Below, one piece after another: positions 15,868 through 23,821 of a stretch of 50,268 bases of DNA. Position 1 is the stretch's first letter. Each line of letters begins with the position of its first letter. The stretch is from a virus. Where the stretch lies: positions 1 through 50,268 of IMG/VR virus record IMGVR_UViG_3300009000_000007, one strand, 5' to 3'. Both the position numbers and the translations under genes were made by a program. Under the pieces are notes generated by a model. The model was not told the origin of the DNA. It worked only from the letters and a program-made list of their open reading frames with translations, and made no database searches.

Positions 15868-17697
15868 ATGACGACTGAAGGACGAACTGACCTCTCCGGG
15901 GTGCAACTGCACCTCGTAGACAACGTTGACAAGGCGCAAGAGTTCTTGCGCTGGCTTGGTGAGCGCCGACCCTATAACGCTATTGGTCTTGATACCGAAA
16001 CCGGGGAACTCCCGGGAGGCAAGCGCAACGATGCCCTCTCTCCATGGCACGGTCGTCTTCGCTTAGTTCAGGTTGGCGACTCTCAGCAGGGATGGTCTAT
16101 CCCATGGGACGAATGGTCCGGTGTCTTCTACGAAGCCATGGAACGCTTCGATGGACCTATCGTCTGTCACAACATTGCTTTCGAGGCTCGCTGGTTCGAC
16201 GTTCAGTCTCGCTGGCAGATTCCTTGGGAGCGTGCCCATGACACAATGATTATGGCGCACATCATCGACCCTCTTGGGTCTGGTGCGCTCAAGACGCTTT
16301 CTTCTCAATACATCGACCCGATGGCTGCTCGACTACAAGAAGGTCTTGACGCTGGTCTCGCTACTAATGGTTGGACTTGGGGGACCGTTCCCATCGACTA
16401 CGAGCCCTACTGGTCTTACGGCGCTCTTGACCCCGTTATCACCATGCGTCTGTGGGAGATGTTCTACGAGAAGTGCGGACCTCAGGGTCCTTACCACCGT
16501 GCCTACGAACTTGAGATGGGGACACGAAAGATTGTCACCCGCATGGAACTCAACGGTGCTCGTGTAGACCTTGACTACTCCAAGAAGAAGTATGAGGAGC
16601 TCATTGACTACACCGAAAAAGTGAAGTTGTGGGCATACAACACCTACGACACTTCCATCACGAGCAACGTCCAGTTGGCAAAGCTCATAGTGAAGCTTGG
16701 TGGCGAGATTACGGAGTTCACTCCTTCAGGTCAGATGTCCGCCAACAAAGACCAACTGAAGAAGTTGACGATTGATGGAAACCCCGAAGTCAAGAATTTG
16801 GCAGAGACCGTCCTCAAGCAGCGCAAGGCAGACAAGCTCGCTACGACCTACTTCCTCAACTTCATGGAGAAGCACGTTGATGGTCTCCTCCACCCCTCTG
16901 TGAAAACTCTTGGTGCTCGCACTTCTCGCATGTCAATCACAGACCCTGCCCTGCAGACCCTCCCGAAGGGCGACGAGACTGTGCGTCGAGCCTTCATCCC
17001 CAAAGACTCAGACCACGTAATCATCACATCGGACCTTGACCAAGTTGAGTTCCGCATGTTCGCCTCGCTGTCGAAGGACGAGAATCTCATCAGCCTGTTC
17101 CACCGAGCAGACGCTGAGGGCTCTGACCCGTTCACCGAGATTGGTCGTCAGGTCTATCAAGACCCGTCTATGCAGAAGTCCGACAAGCGACGCAATCTCA
17201 TCAAGGGTGTTGTGTACGGACGACTGTATGGGGCTGGCGTAGCAAAGCAGGCAGTTACAGCTGGTGTCCCAGAAGCCCAGATGCGTGCTGTTTCTGATTC
17301 TTTCGATGTTAACTATCCGGGAATGGCGAAGTTCCAAAAGGAAGTAGACAACCTCGGGCAACAGCGTCTTCGCTCAGAGGGACAGGGCTATATCCACACT
17401 TGGACTGGTCGTCGTATCCCCTGCGACGAAGAGCGCACCTACACCTTGGTCAACTACCTCATTCAGGGTGGTGCAGCCGAAGTCTTCAAGAGCAATCTCA
17501 TCAAACTGGACCAAGCTGACCTGACCGACTACCTCATTGTCCCGGTGCATGACGAGATTGTTCTGCAGGCTCCTCGCAGTGAAGCCGAGGAAATCAAACA
17601 ACTTGTGAAACAATGCATGACTACCACCGAAGGCTGGGCCGTCCCTCTCACAGCCGATGCTGATGGCCCTCTAGAGAATTGGGGAGCGAAATACTGA
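15868..17697 (+). CDS. polA: Family A DNA polymerase with 3'-5' exonuclease
   Basis: This 609-residue protein has an N-terminal DnaQ-like exonuclease with D42 and E44 (GLDTETG), an N-x-x-F site (VCHNIAFEARW) and a Y-x-x-x-D site (YGALDPVITM). It lacks the 5'-3' exonuclease, as in phage replicative PolA enzymes. The polymerase motifs are A with D389 and E394 (SDLDQVEFRMF), B with K446 and Y450 (KRRNLIKGVVYGRLYG) and C with H561-D562-E563. Tyr450 occupies the place of Phe762 of E. coli Pol I, as in T7 polymerase. It would be the main replicase. The ATG follows gaagaaggaaaa. It is followed within three bases by the deaminase gene. Confidence 0.93.
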   Translation: MTTEGRTDLSGVQLHLVDNVDKAQEFLRWLGERRPYNAIGLDTETGELPGGKRNDALSPWHGRLRLVQVGDSQQGWSIPWDEWSGVFYEAMERFDGPIVCHNIAFEARWFDVQSRWQIPWERAHDTMIMAHIIDPLGSGALKTLSSQYIDPMAARLQEGLDAGLATNGWTWGTVPIDYEPYWSYGALDPVITMRLWEMFYEKCGPQGPYHRAYELEMGTRKIVTRMELNGARVDLDYSKKKYEELIDYTEKVKLWAYNTYDTSITSNVQLAKLIVKLGGEITEFTPSGQMSANKDQLKKLTIDGNPEVKNLAETVLKQRKADKLATTYFLNFMEKHVDGLLHPSVKTLGARTSRMSITDPALQTLPKGDETVRRAFIPKDSDHVIITSDLDQVEFRMFASLSKDENLISLFHRADAEGSDPFTEIGRQVYQDPSMQKSDKRRNLIKGVVYGRLYGAGVAKQAVTAGVPEAQMRAVSDSFDVNYPGMAKFQKEVDNLGQQRLRSEGQGYIHTWTGRRIPCDEERTYTLVNYLIQGGAAEVFKSNLIKLDQADLTDYLIVPVHDEIVLQAPRSEAEEIKQLVKQCMTTTEGWAVPLTADADGPLENWGAKY

Positions 17698-17699
17698 CC

Positions 17700-18020
17700 A
17701 TGAACAAGTACCTCGAAAAGGCACTTGAAATAGCGGAGACGAGCAAGTGCCGATACAAGCACGGCTGCGTTGTAGTTTCCCGAGGTCGTGTCATTGCTCA
17801 AGCTACAAACAAAAAAATTGGTGACCCATCAACAGAGTGGCGTCGCTCCCACATCCACGCTGAGATTGCGGCTGTAATCGCCGCTGGCTCAAACGCCAAG
17901 GGCTCGAAGGTTTACGTTGCCCGAATCACCAAGGGCGGTGCCCCAGCGATGTCTAAGCCTTGCAAAAAGTGCGAGAGGTATCTGAAGAGATACGGAGTAT
18001 CGGAAGTGGTGTGGACATGA
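17700..18020 (+). CDS. Cytidine/deoxycytidylate deaminase-like protein
   Basis: A 106-residue enzyme of the zinc-dependent cytidine deaminase superfamily. Zinc ligands are H53 in HIHAEIAAV, with E55 as the proton shuttle, and C88 and C91 in SKPCKKCERYL. This is the H-x-E...P-C-x-x-C signature. It is shorter than typical dCMP deaminases and lacks an allosteric dCTP loop that I can see. It could act on free nucleotides, on a nucleotide-sugar or on modified bases. I set the start at ATG 17700, two bases after the polymerase stop, in preference to a TTG at 17679 inside that gene. Its stop overlaps the RuvC-like gene start (ATGA). Confidence 0.75.
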   Translation: MNKYLEKALEIAETSKCRYKHGCVVVSRGRVIAQATNKKIGDPSTEWRRSHIHAEIAAVIAAGSNAKGSKVYVARITKGGAPAMSKPCKKCERYLKRYGVSEVVWT

Positions 18021-18490
18021 AGACGCTGGTGATGGCAGTTGACCCCGGAAAGACGACAGGATTCGCCCTCTTGGCGTATGACTCACATGCATTGACCGTG
18101 GAAGTGCAGGAGTCTTCAGAGCTGACTGCTGAAGAATTTGGACAAAGAGTCGAAGAAATTCTGAAGTTGGAGTCCGACCAGAGCGAGCTTTTGGTCTGCT
18201 GTGAGAGTTTTATTATTAACGCTCAAACTGTCCGAAACTCTCAAGCCCCCTACTCTCTAGAGCAGATTGGGGTCCTCAAGTATCTCTGCCACCGCTACGG
18301 CTACGACCCCTCTCAAATAGCCTTTCAAGCCCCTGTAAACGCCAAAAATATGTTTCCCAACCCCGTACTCAAGGAACTGGGAACGTGGCACAGAGGCGGT
18401 GCTGGGCACGCTAACGATGCCATCCGGCATGGTCTGCTAAGGCTGGTCAAGGAAGGCTGGGTTCCTAGGGCCCTCCTGAAAGATGCCTAA
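18017..18490 (+). CDS. RuvC-like RNase H-fold nuclease
   Basis: This 157-residue protein starts at ATG 18017, overlapping the previous stop. The AVDPGKTTGFALL strand-turn carries D9, and acidic residues E63 (LVCCESF) and D134 (GHANDAIRHG) complete a D-E-D set like RuvC and its phage relatives. Members are Holliday-junction or other branched-DNA resolvases used in phage recombination and packaging. A second catalytic Asp after D134 is not obvious, so specificity is uncertain. Its stop codon falls within the left arm of the inverted repeat described separately. It belongs to the replication block. Confidence 0.75.
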   Translation: MKTLVMAVDPGKTTGFALLAYDSHALTVEVQESSELTAEEFGQRVEEILKLESDQSELLVCCESFIINAQTVRNSQAPYSLEQIGVLKYLCHRYGYDPSQIAFQAPVNAKNMFPNPVLKELGTWHRGGAGHANDAIRHGLLRLVKEGWVPRALLKDA

Positions 18491-18529
18491 CAGAAAAAAC
18501 TAAAAAACTCCGCACAAGCTGTTAGGCAT
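18483..18529 (+). promoter_or_regulatory. Perfect 11-bp inverted repeat, candidate operator
   Basis: ATGCCTAACAG at 18483-18493 is an exact inverted repeat of CTGTTAGGCAT at 18519-18529, with 25 bases between. The left arm includes the RuvC-like stop codon. There is no T-run after the right arm, so it is not an ordinary terminator. The right arm ends one base before an extended -10 element, which makes a regulator-binding site plausible. Confidence 0.55.
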
Positions 18530-18530
18530 G

Positions 18531-18539
18531 TGCTACACT
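18531..18539 (+). promoter_or_regulatory. Candidate extended -10 promoter for the helicase gene
   Basis: TGC-TACACT fits the extended -10 pattern TGN-TANNNT. No clear -35 is seen at a spacing of 17. A transcript starting near 18546 would carry the gaaagga ribosome-binding site (18554-18560) before the TTG start at 18569. This could uncouple the helicase and downstream recombination genes from the polymerase transcript. Confidence 0.4.
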
Positions 18540-18568
18540 GAAAGACGTAACGACGAAAGGATGGCAAG

Positions 18569-20377
18569 TTGCCAGTTTTGGTAGACCTCGACAACGACAA
18601 GTCGCACATTCAAATTAACTGCGACTGGCGGTACAAAGAACTTTGTAAGAGCATCCCCGGGTCTTCTTGGTCAACCCAAGAGCAGGTTTGGCGTGTCCCT
18701 CTATCGTGGACAAGTTGTCTAGCCCTGCGCTCGACTTTCACCACCGACCTTGAGATTGGCCCAGAACTAGTTGACTGGGCGACCAAGTATCTCAACAATA
18801 TGGTTGACCCCTCTCTAGCCCTCCGTGAACTTGAAGAGTACGAGGGTGACGAAGACCTTTTCCCCCACCAGCGTGCAGGTGTTGCGTACCTCGCAACAGC
18901 CAAGCGTGCTCTCCTCGCAGACGAGCCGGGTCTAGGTAAGACCGCTCAGGCCATCCGTGCGCTGAAGCGTCTGAAAGAGCAAGGCGAAGATGTTTTTCCG
19001 GCTCTTATTGTTTGCCCCAACACACTGAAGAACAACTGGGCCCGAGAGTTCAACAAGTGGTGGCCTGAAGTGACAACTCAGGTTGTCAAGGGGACAGCAG
19101 CAAAGCGGAAGAAGCAGTTCGAGACAGCAGTAGAAAGCAACATTGATGTCATCATCATCAACTGGGAGTCTCTGCGTACCCACTCACGACTGGCCCCTTA
19201 TGGCTCGGTCGCCCTTACCCGATGCTCAGAATGTGGAGGACATGATGAAGGAGTTAGCACCAACCGATGCGAGGTCCACATCCGAGAACTCAATGAGATT
19301 GACTTCAAGGCCGTCATCGCAGATGAGATTCACCGTTCTAAGGACCCAAAGTCTAAGCAAACTCGTGCGCTTTGGTCAGCGTCGGGCGATGCGAACATTC
19401 GATTTGCGCTCACCGGGACGCCGATAGCTAACAACGTTGTTGACTTGTGGAGCATCCTGCACTGGATTAGCCCTAAGGACTGGCCCAGCAAGACGAAGTG
19501 GATTGAGCGAATGATTGACACGATGCTCAACGCTTTCGGTGGGATGTTGGTTCTTGGAGTAAAGCCTCACATGCAGGACGAGTTCTATCGAAGCATCAAT
19601 CCTCACATGCGACGAATGTTGAAGCAGAAGGTGCTTCCTTGGTTGCCAGAGCAGATTCACGAACGCCGTGACATTGAGATGTCTACGAAGCAGAAGAAGG
19701 CATACGAGCAGATGCGTGACCTGATGCTCACAGAGTTGGAGTCCGGTGACGTTCTCACTGCTCCCAGCATTTTGACGCAGACCACTCGTCTCAACCAGTT
19801 TGCAAACTCTTACGCAACGATGGAAGTCAACGAGACAACAGGAGAGATGAAGGCTGTTCTCGCAGAGCCCTCGTGCAAGGTCGATGCTCTTATGGCGGAC
19901 ATCAAGAGCGGAGACTTCGGTGAAGACTCTGTTGCTGTCTGCGCCGTTTCTCGTCAGCTCATCGAACTTCTTAGCGCAGCGATGACGAAGAACAAGATTG
20001 AGCACGGTCTGATTACAGGAGCGCAAGACGAAGACGAACGTCAGAAAGCTATTGACGACTTCCAAAGTGGTAGGACAAAATGGATTCTGTTCACCGCTCA
20101 AGCAGGAGGTGTCGGTGTGACTTTGACTGCTGCTCGTCGGTTGGTGATGCTCCAACGCCCGTGGTCTCTCGTAGACCACAAGCAGGCGGTGGACCGAGTA
20201 CACCGTATTGGCTCTGAGATTCACGATTCCGTCATCATCACGGACTATGTGACCGAGGGGACTATTGAAGAACGTGTTCTGCAGGTTCTAGAAACCAAAG
20301 CAGACAACTTTGAGCAGGTCGTCCGTGACAAGGACCAACTGCTCTCCATCCTCAAGGCAGATAAGGCAGGTAAGTGA
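18569..20377 (+). CDS. SNF2-family helicase/ATPase
   Basis: This 602-residue protein begins at TTG 18569, eight bases after gaaagga; the ATG at 18561 is out of frame and soon stops. The first ~75 residues (HIQINCDWRYKELCKSIPGS) resemble the HARP-like extension of SMARCAL1-type annealing helicases. Walker A is G121-L-G-K124-T, Walker B is D252-E-I-H, motif III is L-T-G-T-P-I-A-N, motif V is F-T-A-Q-A-G-G-V-G-V-T and motif VI is D542-R-V-H-R-I-G. A Cys-rich insert (TRCSECGG, then C-E-V-H) could hold zinc. The enzyme probably remodels forks or anneals strands during phage replication. It is coupled to the nuclease gene by a TGATG overlap. Confidence 0.88.
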   Translation: MPVLVDLDNDKSHIQINCDWRYKELCKSIPGSSWSTQEQVWRVPLSWTSCLALRSTFTTDLEIGPELVDWATKYLNNMVDPSLALRELEEYEGDEDLFPHQRAGVAYLATAKRALLADEPGLGKTAQAIRALKRLKEQGEDVFPALIVCPNTLKNNWAREFNKWWPEVTTQVVKGTAAKRKKQFETAVESNIDVIIINWESLRTHSRLAPYGSVALTRCSECGGHDEGVSTNRCEVHIRELNEIDFKAVIADEIHRSKDPKSKQTRALWSASGDANIRFALTGTPIANNVVDLWSILHWISPKDWPSKTKWIERMIDTMLNAFGGMLVLGVKPHMQDEFYRSINPHMRRMLKQKVLPWLPEQIHERRDIEMSTKQKKAYEQMRDLMLTELESGDVLTAPSILTQTTRLNQFANSYATMEVNETTGEMKAVLAEPSCKVDALMADIKSGDFGEDSVAVCAVSRQLIELLSAAMTKNKIEHGLITGAQDEDERQKAIDDFQSGRTKWILFTAQAGGVGVTLTAARRLVMLQRPWSLVDHKQAVDRVHRIGSEIHDSVIITDYVTEGTIEERVLQVLETKADNFEQVVRDKDQLLSILKADKAGK

Positions 20378-21306
20378 TGAGTGGCGTTGTTCGACTTTCT
20401 AACTCTGAACTACAAACGTTCAAAGACTGCAGGCGCAAGTGGTGGTTGCAGTACTACCGACGGCTTCAACCCAAGTACAAGGACGTAACTGGTGCCTTGG
20501 CTCTCGGTAGCCGAATCCACGAAGCGCTAGACCAGTACTACTCAAAAGGAGTACCCCTCCTTGAGGCGCACTCAAACCTTGTCAACGCTGAGAAGGCTCT
20601 CCTTCTTGAAGAGTTCAAAGATGTATCAGAACTTGAGAAGGAAGCAGAGCTTGGACACATCATGCTCGACGGCTACCTTCAGTGGGTCGAAGAGAACGGC
20701 ATTGATGCCGAACTGGAAATGATTTCTACAGAGGAACAAATCACAGCACCGCTTTTCAACGGAGAGGTGGAGCTCACAGGAAAGCTCGACATGCGTGTTC
20801 GTCGGAAGCTTGATGGAGTCCGCATGTTCCGAGACTTCAAGACTGTCGGTGGGTCACTTTCCGACTTTGCGAACCTTGCTCCGATGAACGAGCAGATTAT
20901 GACTTACATGCTCCTTGAGTCCACGAAAGAGGACGAGGAGAATCGTTCTGACGGTGGCATCTTCACCATGCTCAAGAAGGTGAAGCGCACCGCCAACGCA
21001 CGGCCCCCTTTCTACGACCAGATTGAGGTCCGTCACAACATCTTCACCTTGAGGTCCTTCTGGGACCGCATCCACGGCACCATTGCTGACCTAATGCGGG
21101 TTCGCAAAGCCTTGGACGAGGGGGAGAGCCCAGCGTTCCATGCGTACCCACGGCCTAGTCGTGATTGCAAGTGGAAGTGCCCTTTCTTCAACGTCTGCAC
21201 ATTGGTTGACGATGGAAGTGCGGCTGAGCAAGCAATTAGCGAAATGTTCGAGGAGGCGGACCCATACGCCTACTACGGAACACAAGAAACAAAAGGAAGC
21301 GAGTGA
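20377..21306 (+). CDS. Cas4/RecB-like PD-(D/E)XK nuclease with Fe-S cluster
   Basis: This 309-residue protein starts at ATG 20377, whose A is the last base of the helicase stop. It has the L-S-N-S-E-L-x-x-F-x-x-C start (C18), GSRIHEALDQYY with H48, D138 in GKLDMRVRR, and D153-F-K155 as the catalytic D...D-x-K core. C264, C268 and C274 (C-K-W-K-C-P-F-F-N-V-C), together with C18, give the four cysteines of the 4Fe-4S cluster seen in Cas4, AddB and RecB-like exonucleases. It is likely a 5'-3' ssDNA exonuclease that makes substrates for the next genes. There are no CRISPR genes nearby, so the role is in recombination. Confidence 0.85.
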   Translation: MSGVVRLSNSELQTFKDCRRKWWLQYYRRLQPKYKDVTGALALGSRIHEALDQYYSKGVPLLEAHSNLVNAEKALLLEEFKDVSELEKEAELGHIMLDGYLQWVEENGIDAELEMISTEEQITAPLFNGEVELTGKLDMRVRRKLDGVRMFRDFKTVGGSLSDFANLAPMNEQIMTYMLLESTKEDEENRSDGGIFTMLKKVKRTANARPPFYDQIEVRHNIFTLRSFWDRIHGTIADLMRVRKALDEGESPAFHAYPRPSRDCKWKCPFFNVCTLVDDGSAAEQAISEMFEEADPYAYYGTQETKGSE

Positions 21307-21309
21307 CGC

Positions 21310-22104
21310 ATGAGTGAAATCCAGCGGTCTCTGACCGTCATGGTGTATGGCGAATCAAAGGTGGGTAAGTCCTCCTTCGCCGTCACAGCTCCCTATCCGA
21401 GACTCATGCTTGACGTTGAGGGTGGGCACAGGTTCCTCCCTATCAACGTGAAGTACTGGGACCCGCTTAGGGAAGAGCCTCCTGTTGCTGATGGCACTTG
21501 GGACACCTGCGTGGTTACGGTTCGTGACTACGACACGGTTCTCAAGACCTACCAGTGGCTTCAGGCTGGCAAGCATCAGTTCAAGTCCTTGATTATCGAC
21601 TCCATCTCGGAGTTGCAGGTCAAGTGCATGGACAGCATCGCAGGCAACGAACAAATGAAGATGCAGCAGTGGGGCGAACTCCTTCGCCACATGGGCGGTC
21701 TTCTTCGTGACCTTCGTGACCTCACGATGCACCCGACCACACCGCTTGAGGCTGTTGTTCTCACTGCGATGTCTCGGGTGACTCAGGACGGAAAGCACCG
21801 TCCTTACCTACAGGGGCAGCTCGCCATTCAGGCACCGTACTTCTACGACATTCTCGGTGCCCTGACTATCGAGAACTTCCCCAACGAAGACCCACTTCAG
21901 CCCCCGCACAAGGTTCGCCGTATGTACGTCGAGCGCACAGCGGACTACGAGGCGGGAGAACGAGTTCAGGGACGACTGGGCTCTGTCGTAGAGCAGCAGA
22001 ACCTCAGTATTGAGGTAATGCTGGACACCATTTTTGGCCCGAGGCAAAGCACTCAGGCTGAAAGCACCAACAACAAAAAGAAGAAGGAAGAGGTATCAGC
22101 ATGA
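21310..22104 (+). CDS. Sak4-like RecA-fold ATPase (single-strand annealing/recombination)
   Basis: This 264-residue protein starts three bases after the nuclease stop. Walker A is GESKVGKSS at residues 14-22, and Walker B is LIIDSISEL with D97. Proteins of this type (Sak4 and related AAA/RecA-fold phage ATPases) sit next to a RecB-like nuclease and a single-strand binding protein in many phages, acting as recombinases. The rest lacks obvious domains. The C-terminus is Lys-rich (NNKKKKEEVSA), which could bind DNA or a partner. It overlaps the next start by four bases (ATGA). Confidence 0.75.
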   Translation: MSEIQRSLTVMVYGESKVGKSSFAVTAPYPRLMLDVEGGHRFLPINVKYWDPLREEPPVADGTWDTCVVTVRDYDTVLKTYQWLQAGKHQFKSLIIDSISELQVKCMDSIAGNEQMKMQQWGELLRHMGGLLRDLRDLTMHPTTPLEAVVLTAMSRVTQDGKHRPYLQGQLAIQAPYFYDILGALTIENFPNEDPLQPPHKVRRMYVERTADYEAGERVQGRLGSVVEQQNLSIEVMLDTIFGPRQSTQAESTNNKKKKEEVSA

Positions 22105-22643
22105 GCACCCTCAACTGGTCCGACCTCATCAAGGATGCAGGCGAGACCAACAACAATTATGAACCGCTCCCGGATGGGGACTACGAACTCGTAGTTGTCG
22201 AGGGAGTCGCCAAGGTCACCCAGTCGGGTAAGACCATGTTCAGCGTCAAGACGCAGGTTGAGGCTGGTCCTCACGCCAAGCGCCTTGTCTGGGACAACCT
22301 CGTTGTCTCTCCCGACAACCCGACGGCGCTCGGCATCTTCTTCCGGAAGATGGCAGCTATGGGTCTTGGCAAGGAGTTCTTCGACTCGAACCCGACCAAC
22401 GCTCAGATTGAGCAGGCTCTTGCCGGTCGTAAGTTCCGTGGTCAGATTGGCTCTCGGACCTACAACGGTCAGAAGCGCAACGAAATCAAGAACTATTACC
22501 CAGTTCAGACGGCTGCTGCTCCGCAGACTGCGGCTGCTCCGGCTGCCTCACCAGCTCCCGCAGCGGCACCACCGCCTCCTGCGGCACCGGCACCGACTAC
22601 GGCTGAGTCGGCTCCGAGCGCAGCACCTGCTGCACCCTTCTAA
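22101..22643 (+). CDS. Phage single-stranded DNA-binding protein (DUF669-like)
   Basis: This 180-residue protein overlaps the Sak4-like gene. The N-terminal ~130 residues (LPDGDYELVVVEGVAKVT, then FSVKTQVEAGPHAKRLVWDN and RTYNGQKRNEIKNYYP) match the OB-fold-like DUF669 phage proteins, which bind ssDNA. The C-terminal 50 residues are Ala/Pro/Thr-rich and end in -A-A-P-F, recalling the terminal -P-F of bacterial SSB tips that bind partner proteins, although here the acidic part is weak. It would protect single strands and feed the annealing protein. It is the last gene of the replication block, just upstream of a strong terminator. Confidence 0.7.
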   Translation: MSTLNWSDLIKDAGETNNNYEPLPDGDYELVVVEGVAKVTQSGKTMFSVKTQVEAGPHAKRLVWDNLVVSPDNPTALGIFFRKMAAMGLGKEFFDSNPTNAQIEQALAGRKFRGQIGSRTYNGQKRNEIKNYYPVQTAAAPQTAAAPAASPAPAAAPPPPAAPAPTTAESAPSAAPAAPF

Positions 22644-22646
22644 GCT

Positions 22647-22669
22647 GTATATACACCCCGTATATACAC
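22647..22669 (+). promoter_or_regulatory. Tandem GTATATACAC direct repeats
   Basis: GTATATACAC occurs at 22647-22656 and again at 22660-22669, 13 bases apart. Each holds the palindrome GTATATAC. They follow the ssDNA-binding protein stop and precede the terminator hairpin. This spacing, near one helical turn, fits a dimeric regulator or a host-factor site. No promoter elements are obvious around them. Confidence 0.45.
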
Positions 22670-22682
22670 ATAACGAATGGCT

Positions 22683-22720
22683 AGAGGAGCCGTCCAGTCT
22701 TCGGATTGGGCGGCTTCTCT
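22683..22720 (+). terminator. Strong hairpin terminator with UUCG tetraloop
   Basis: AGAGGAGCCGTCCAGTC at 22683-22699 pairs with GATTGGGCGGCTTCTCT at 22704-22720. The 17-base stem has three G-U pairs on a stable C(UUCG)G loop. Only a short T-rich stretch (ggttatg) follows, so release may need a factor, but the stem is the strongest hairpin I see in the window. It closes the replication block before the glycosyltransferase-like gene. Confidence 0.8.
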
Positions 22721-22744
22721 GGTTATGAATAGATAAGGACAGAT

Positions 22745-23785
22745 ATGAAGGTACTGATTACAGGTTCCACAGCCTCTCAGACCACTCTCGGTAAACCGAC
22801 TTTTGCAAACTTCCTTTACGAGTCTCTGGTACACGCTGACGCAGACGTTAAGTTCGTATCAAAGCCTTCTATAGACATGTCGATGGAAGAGCTTGAGCAG
22901 TACGACAAAGTTCTCGTAGGCATCGCTCCTCCCACCAGCGTCACTGCTTACAAGGTCTACCCAGCATTTGCCATCGCTTACAGAGCATGGAAACTCGGCA
23001 ATCTTGAGATGTTTATTGACGCCCCGGAGCCGCACAAACTTCAAGCGTCGGTTAACTCTTGTCGTACTGGGAAGTCAGACCTGACGAAGGATTTCTTTAG
23101 CAGAAGGAAAAACTATTCGGACTTTGTAGCTAGCAACCAGCTGCAGAACGAGGTCAACGGTTTTATAGCGTTTCTTCACAGTAAGAAGTGGCCTCACACT
23201 TACCACCCAGCGTTCCCGTGGTCGGAGAGTAGGACTATCTACCAAGACAGCTTGGTCATGGGTGCAAACAGTCTTATCTCTCTTGTTCCAGACAGTTGGC
23301 TGTTTGAAAAGAACTACGTCAGTACGGAGAACGCAACCCAGAGCAACTACTGGACAGCCGACGCAACCAACACGGTTTGGCTTAGGAGCACCAGAGAGCA
23401 GCTGACCCAGAAAGTTGTCCTTGCTCAAAGTAAGAGGTCTGAGACAGAGCAAGACGTAATTGACAGAGTTCGAGGGTCTATTGGTTCTCTCATCTCGGTC
23501 TACCGACAGGGGCAGCCTTGGTGGTCCCCGCTGCTCGCTCAGTCGCTCAGCATGGATGTGCCGGTCATTACGGACTGGAGGCGCACCAGCCACATGGGGG
23601 CAGAGTGGTCTTATTTAGCAACCTCCGTTGAGGAGATGAGCCACACCGAAAGATATGAACTTGCTTCGTTCCAGAAAGAAAGTTATATAAATAACATTCC
23701 GACATGGGATGAGGTCTCCAACGAACTACGAGGGATTTTGAGTGGAGACATTATTGTCTCTTCCTCGAATCCTTTACTTCCATAA
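22745..23785 (+). CDS. Putative GT-B-like glycosyltransferase
   Basis: This 346-residue protein starts at ATG after gataaggacagat. It opens with a Rossmann-type strand and a Gly/Ser/Thr loop (MKVLITGSTASQTTLGKP), and near residue 250 has a segment (ISVYRQGQPWWSPLLAQSLS, then MDVPVITDWR) laid out like the nucleotide-sugar-binding C-terminal domain of GT-B enzymes. No classical E-x7-E pair is certain. Such genes in actinophages are often annotated as glycosyltransferases and could modify phage DNA, which would tie it to the neighbouring small genes. Its stop overlaps a promoter-like stretch for the next gene. The function is tentative. Confidence 0.4.
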   Translation: MKVLITGSTASQTTLGKPTFANFLYESLVHADADVKFVSKPSIDMSMEELEQYDKVLVGIAPPTSVTAYKVYPAFAIAYRAWKLGNLEMFIDAPEPHKLQASVNSCRTGKSDLTKDFFSRRKNYSDFVASNQLQNEVNGFIAFLHSKKWPHTYHPAFPWSESRTIYQDSLVMGANSLISLVPDSWLFEKNYVSTENATQSNYWTADATNTVWLRSTREQLTQKVVLAQSKRSETEQDVIDRVRGSIGSLISVYRQGQPWWSPLLAQSLSMDVPVITDWRRTSHMGAEWSYLATSVEEMSHTERYELASFQKESYINNIPTWDEVSNELRGILSGDIIVSSSNPLLP

Positions 23786-23801
23786 CTGCAACCAGTACAA
23801 T
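23773..23801 (+). promoter_or_regulatory. Candidate promoter for the small accessory genes
   Basis: TTTACT at 23773-23778 and TACAAT at 23796-23801 are separated by 17 bases, matching the sigma-70 pattern at four of six and five of six bases. A start near 23808 would leave a short leader containing aaggag (23811-23816) before the ATG at 23822. The -35 lies in the end of the upstream gene. Confidence 0.5.
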
Positions 23802-23821
23802 TAGACAAGAAAGGAGCCAAA

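Noticed and set aside
19376-20224. A 282-residue minus-strand frame across the helicase
   Set aside because: The helicase has all its motifs on the plus strand, and the antisense frame shows no domain or start signal.
20377-21306. Cas4 as part of a CRISPR system
   Set aside because: Neighbours are recombination genes and no Cas1, Cas2 or array is visible. A phage recombination nuclease is the simpler reading.
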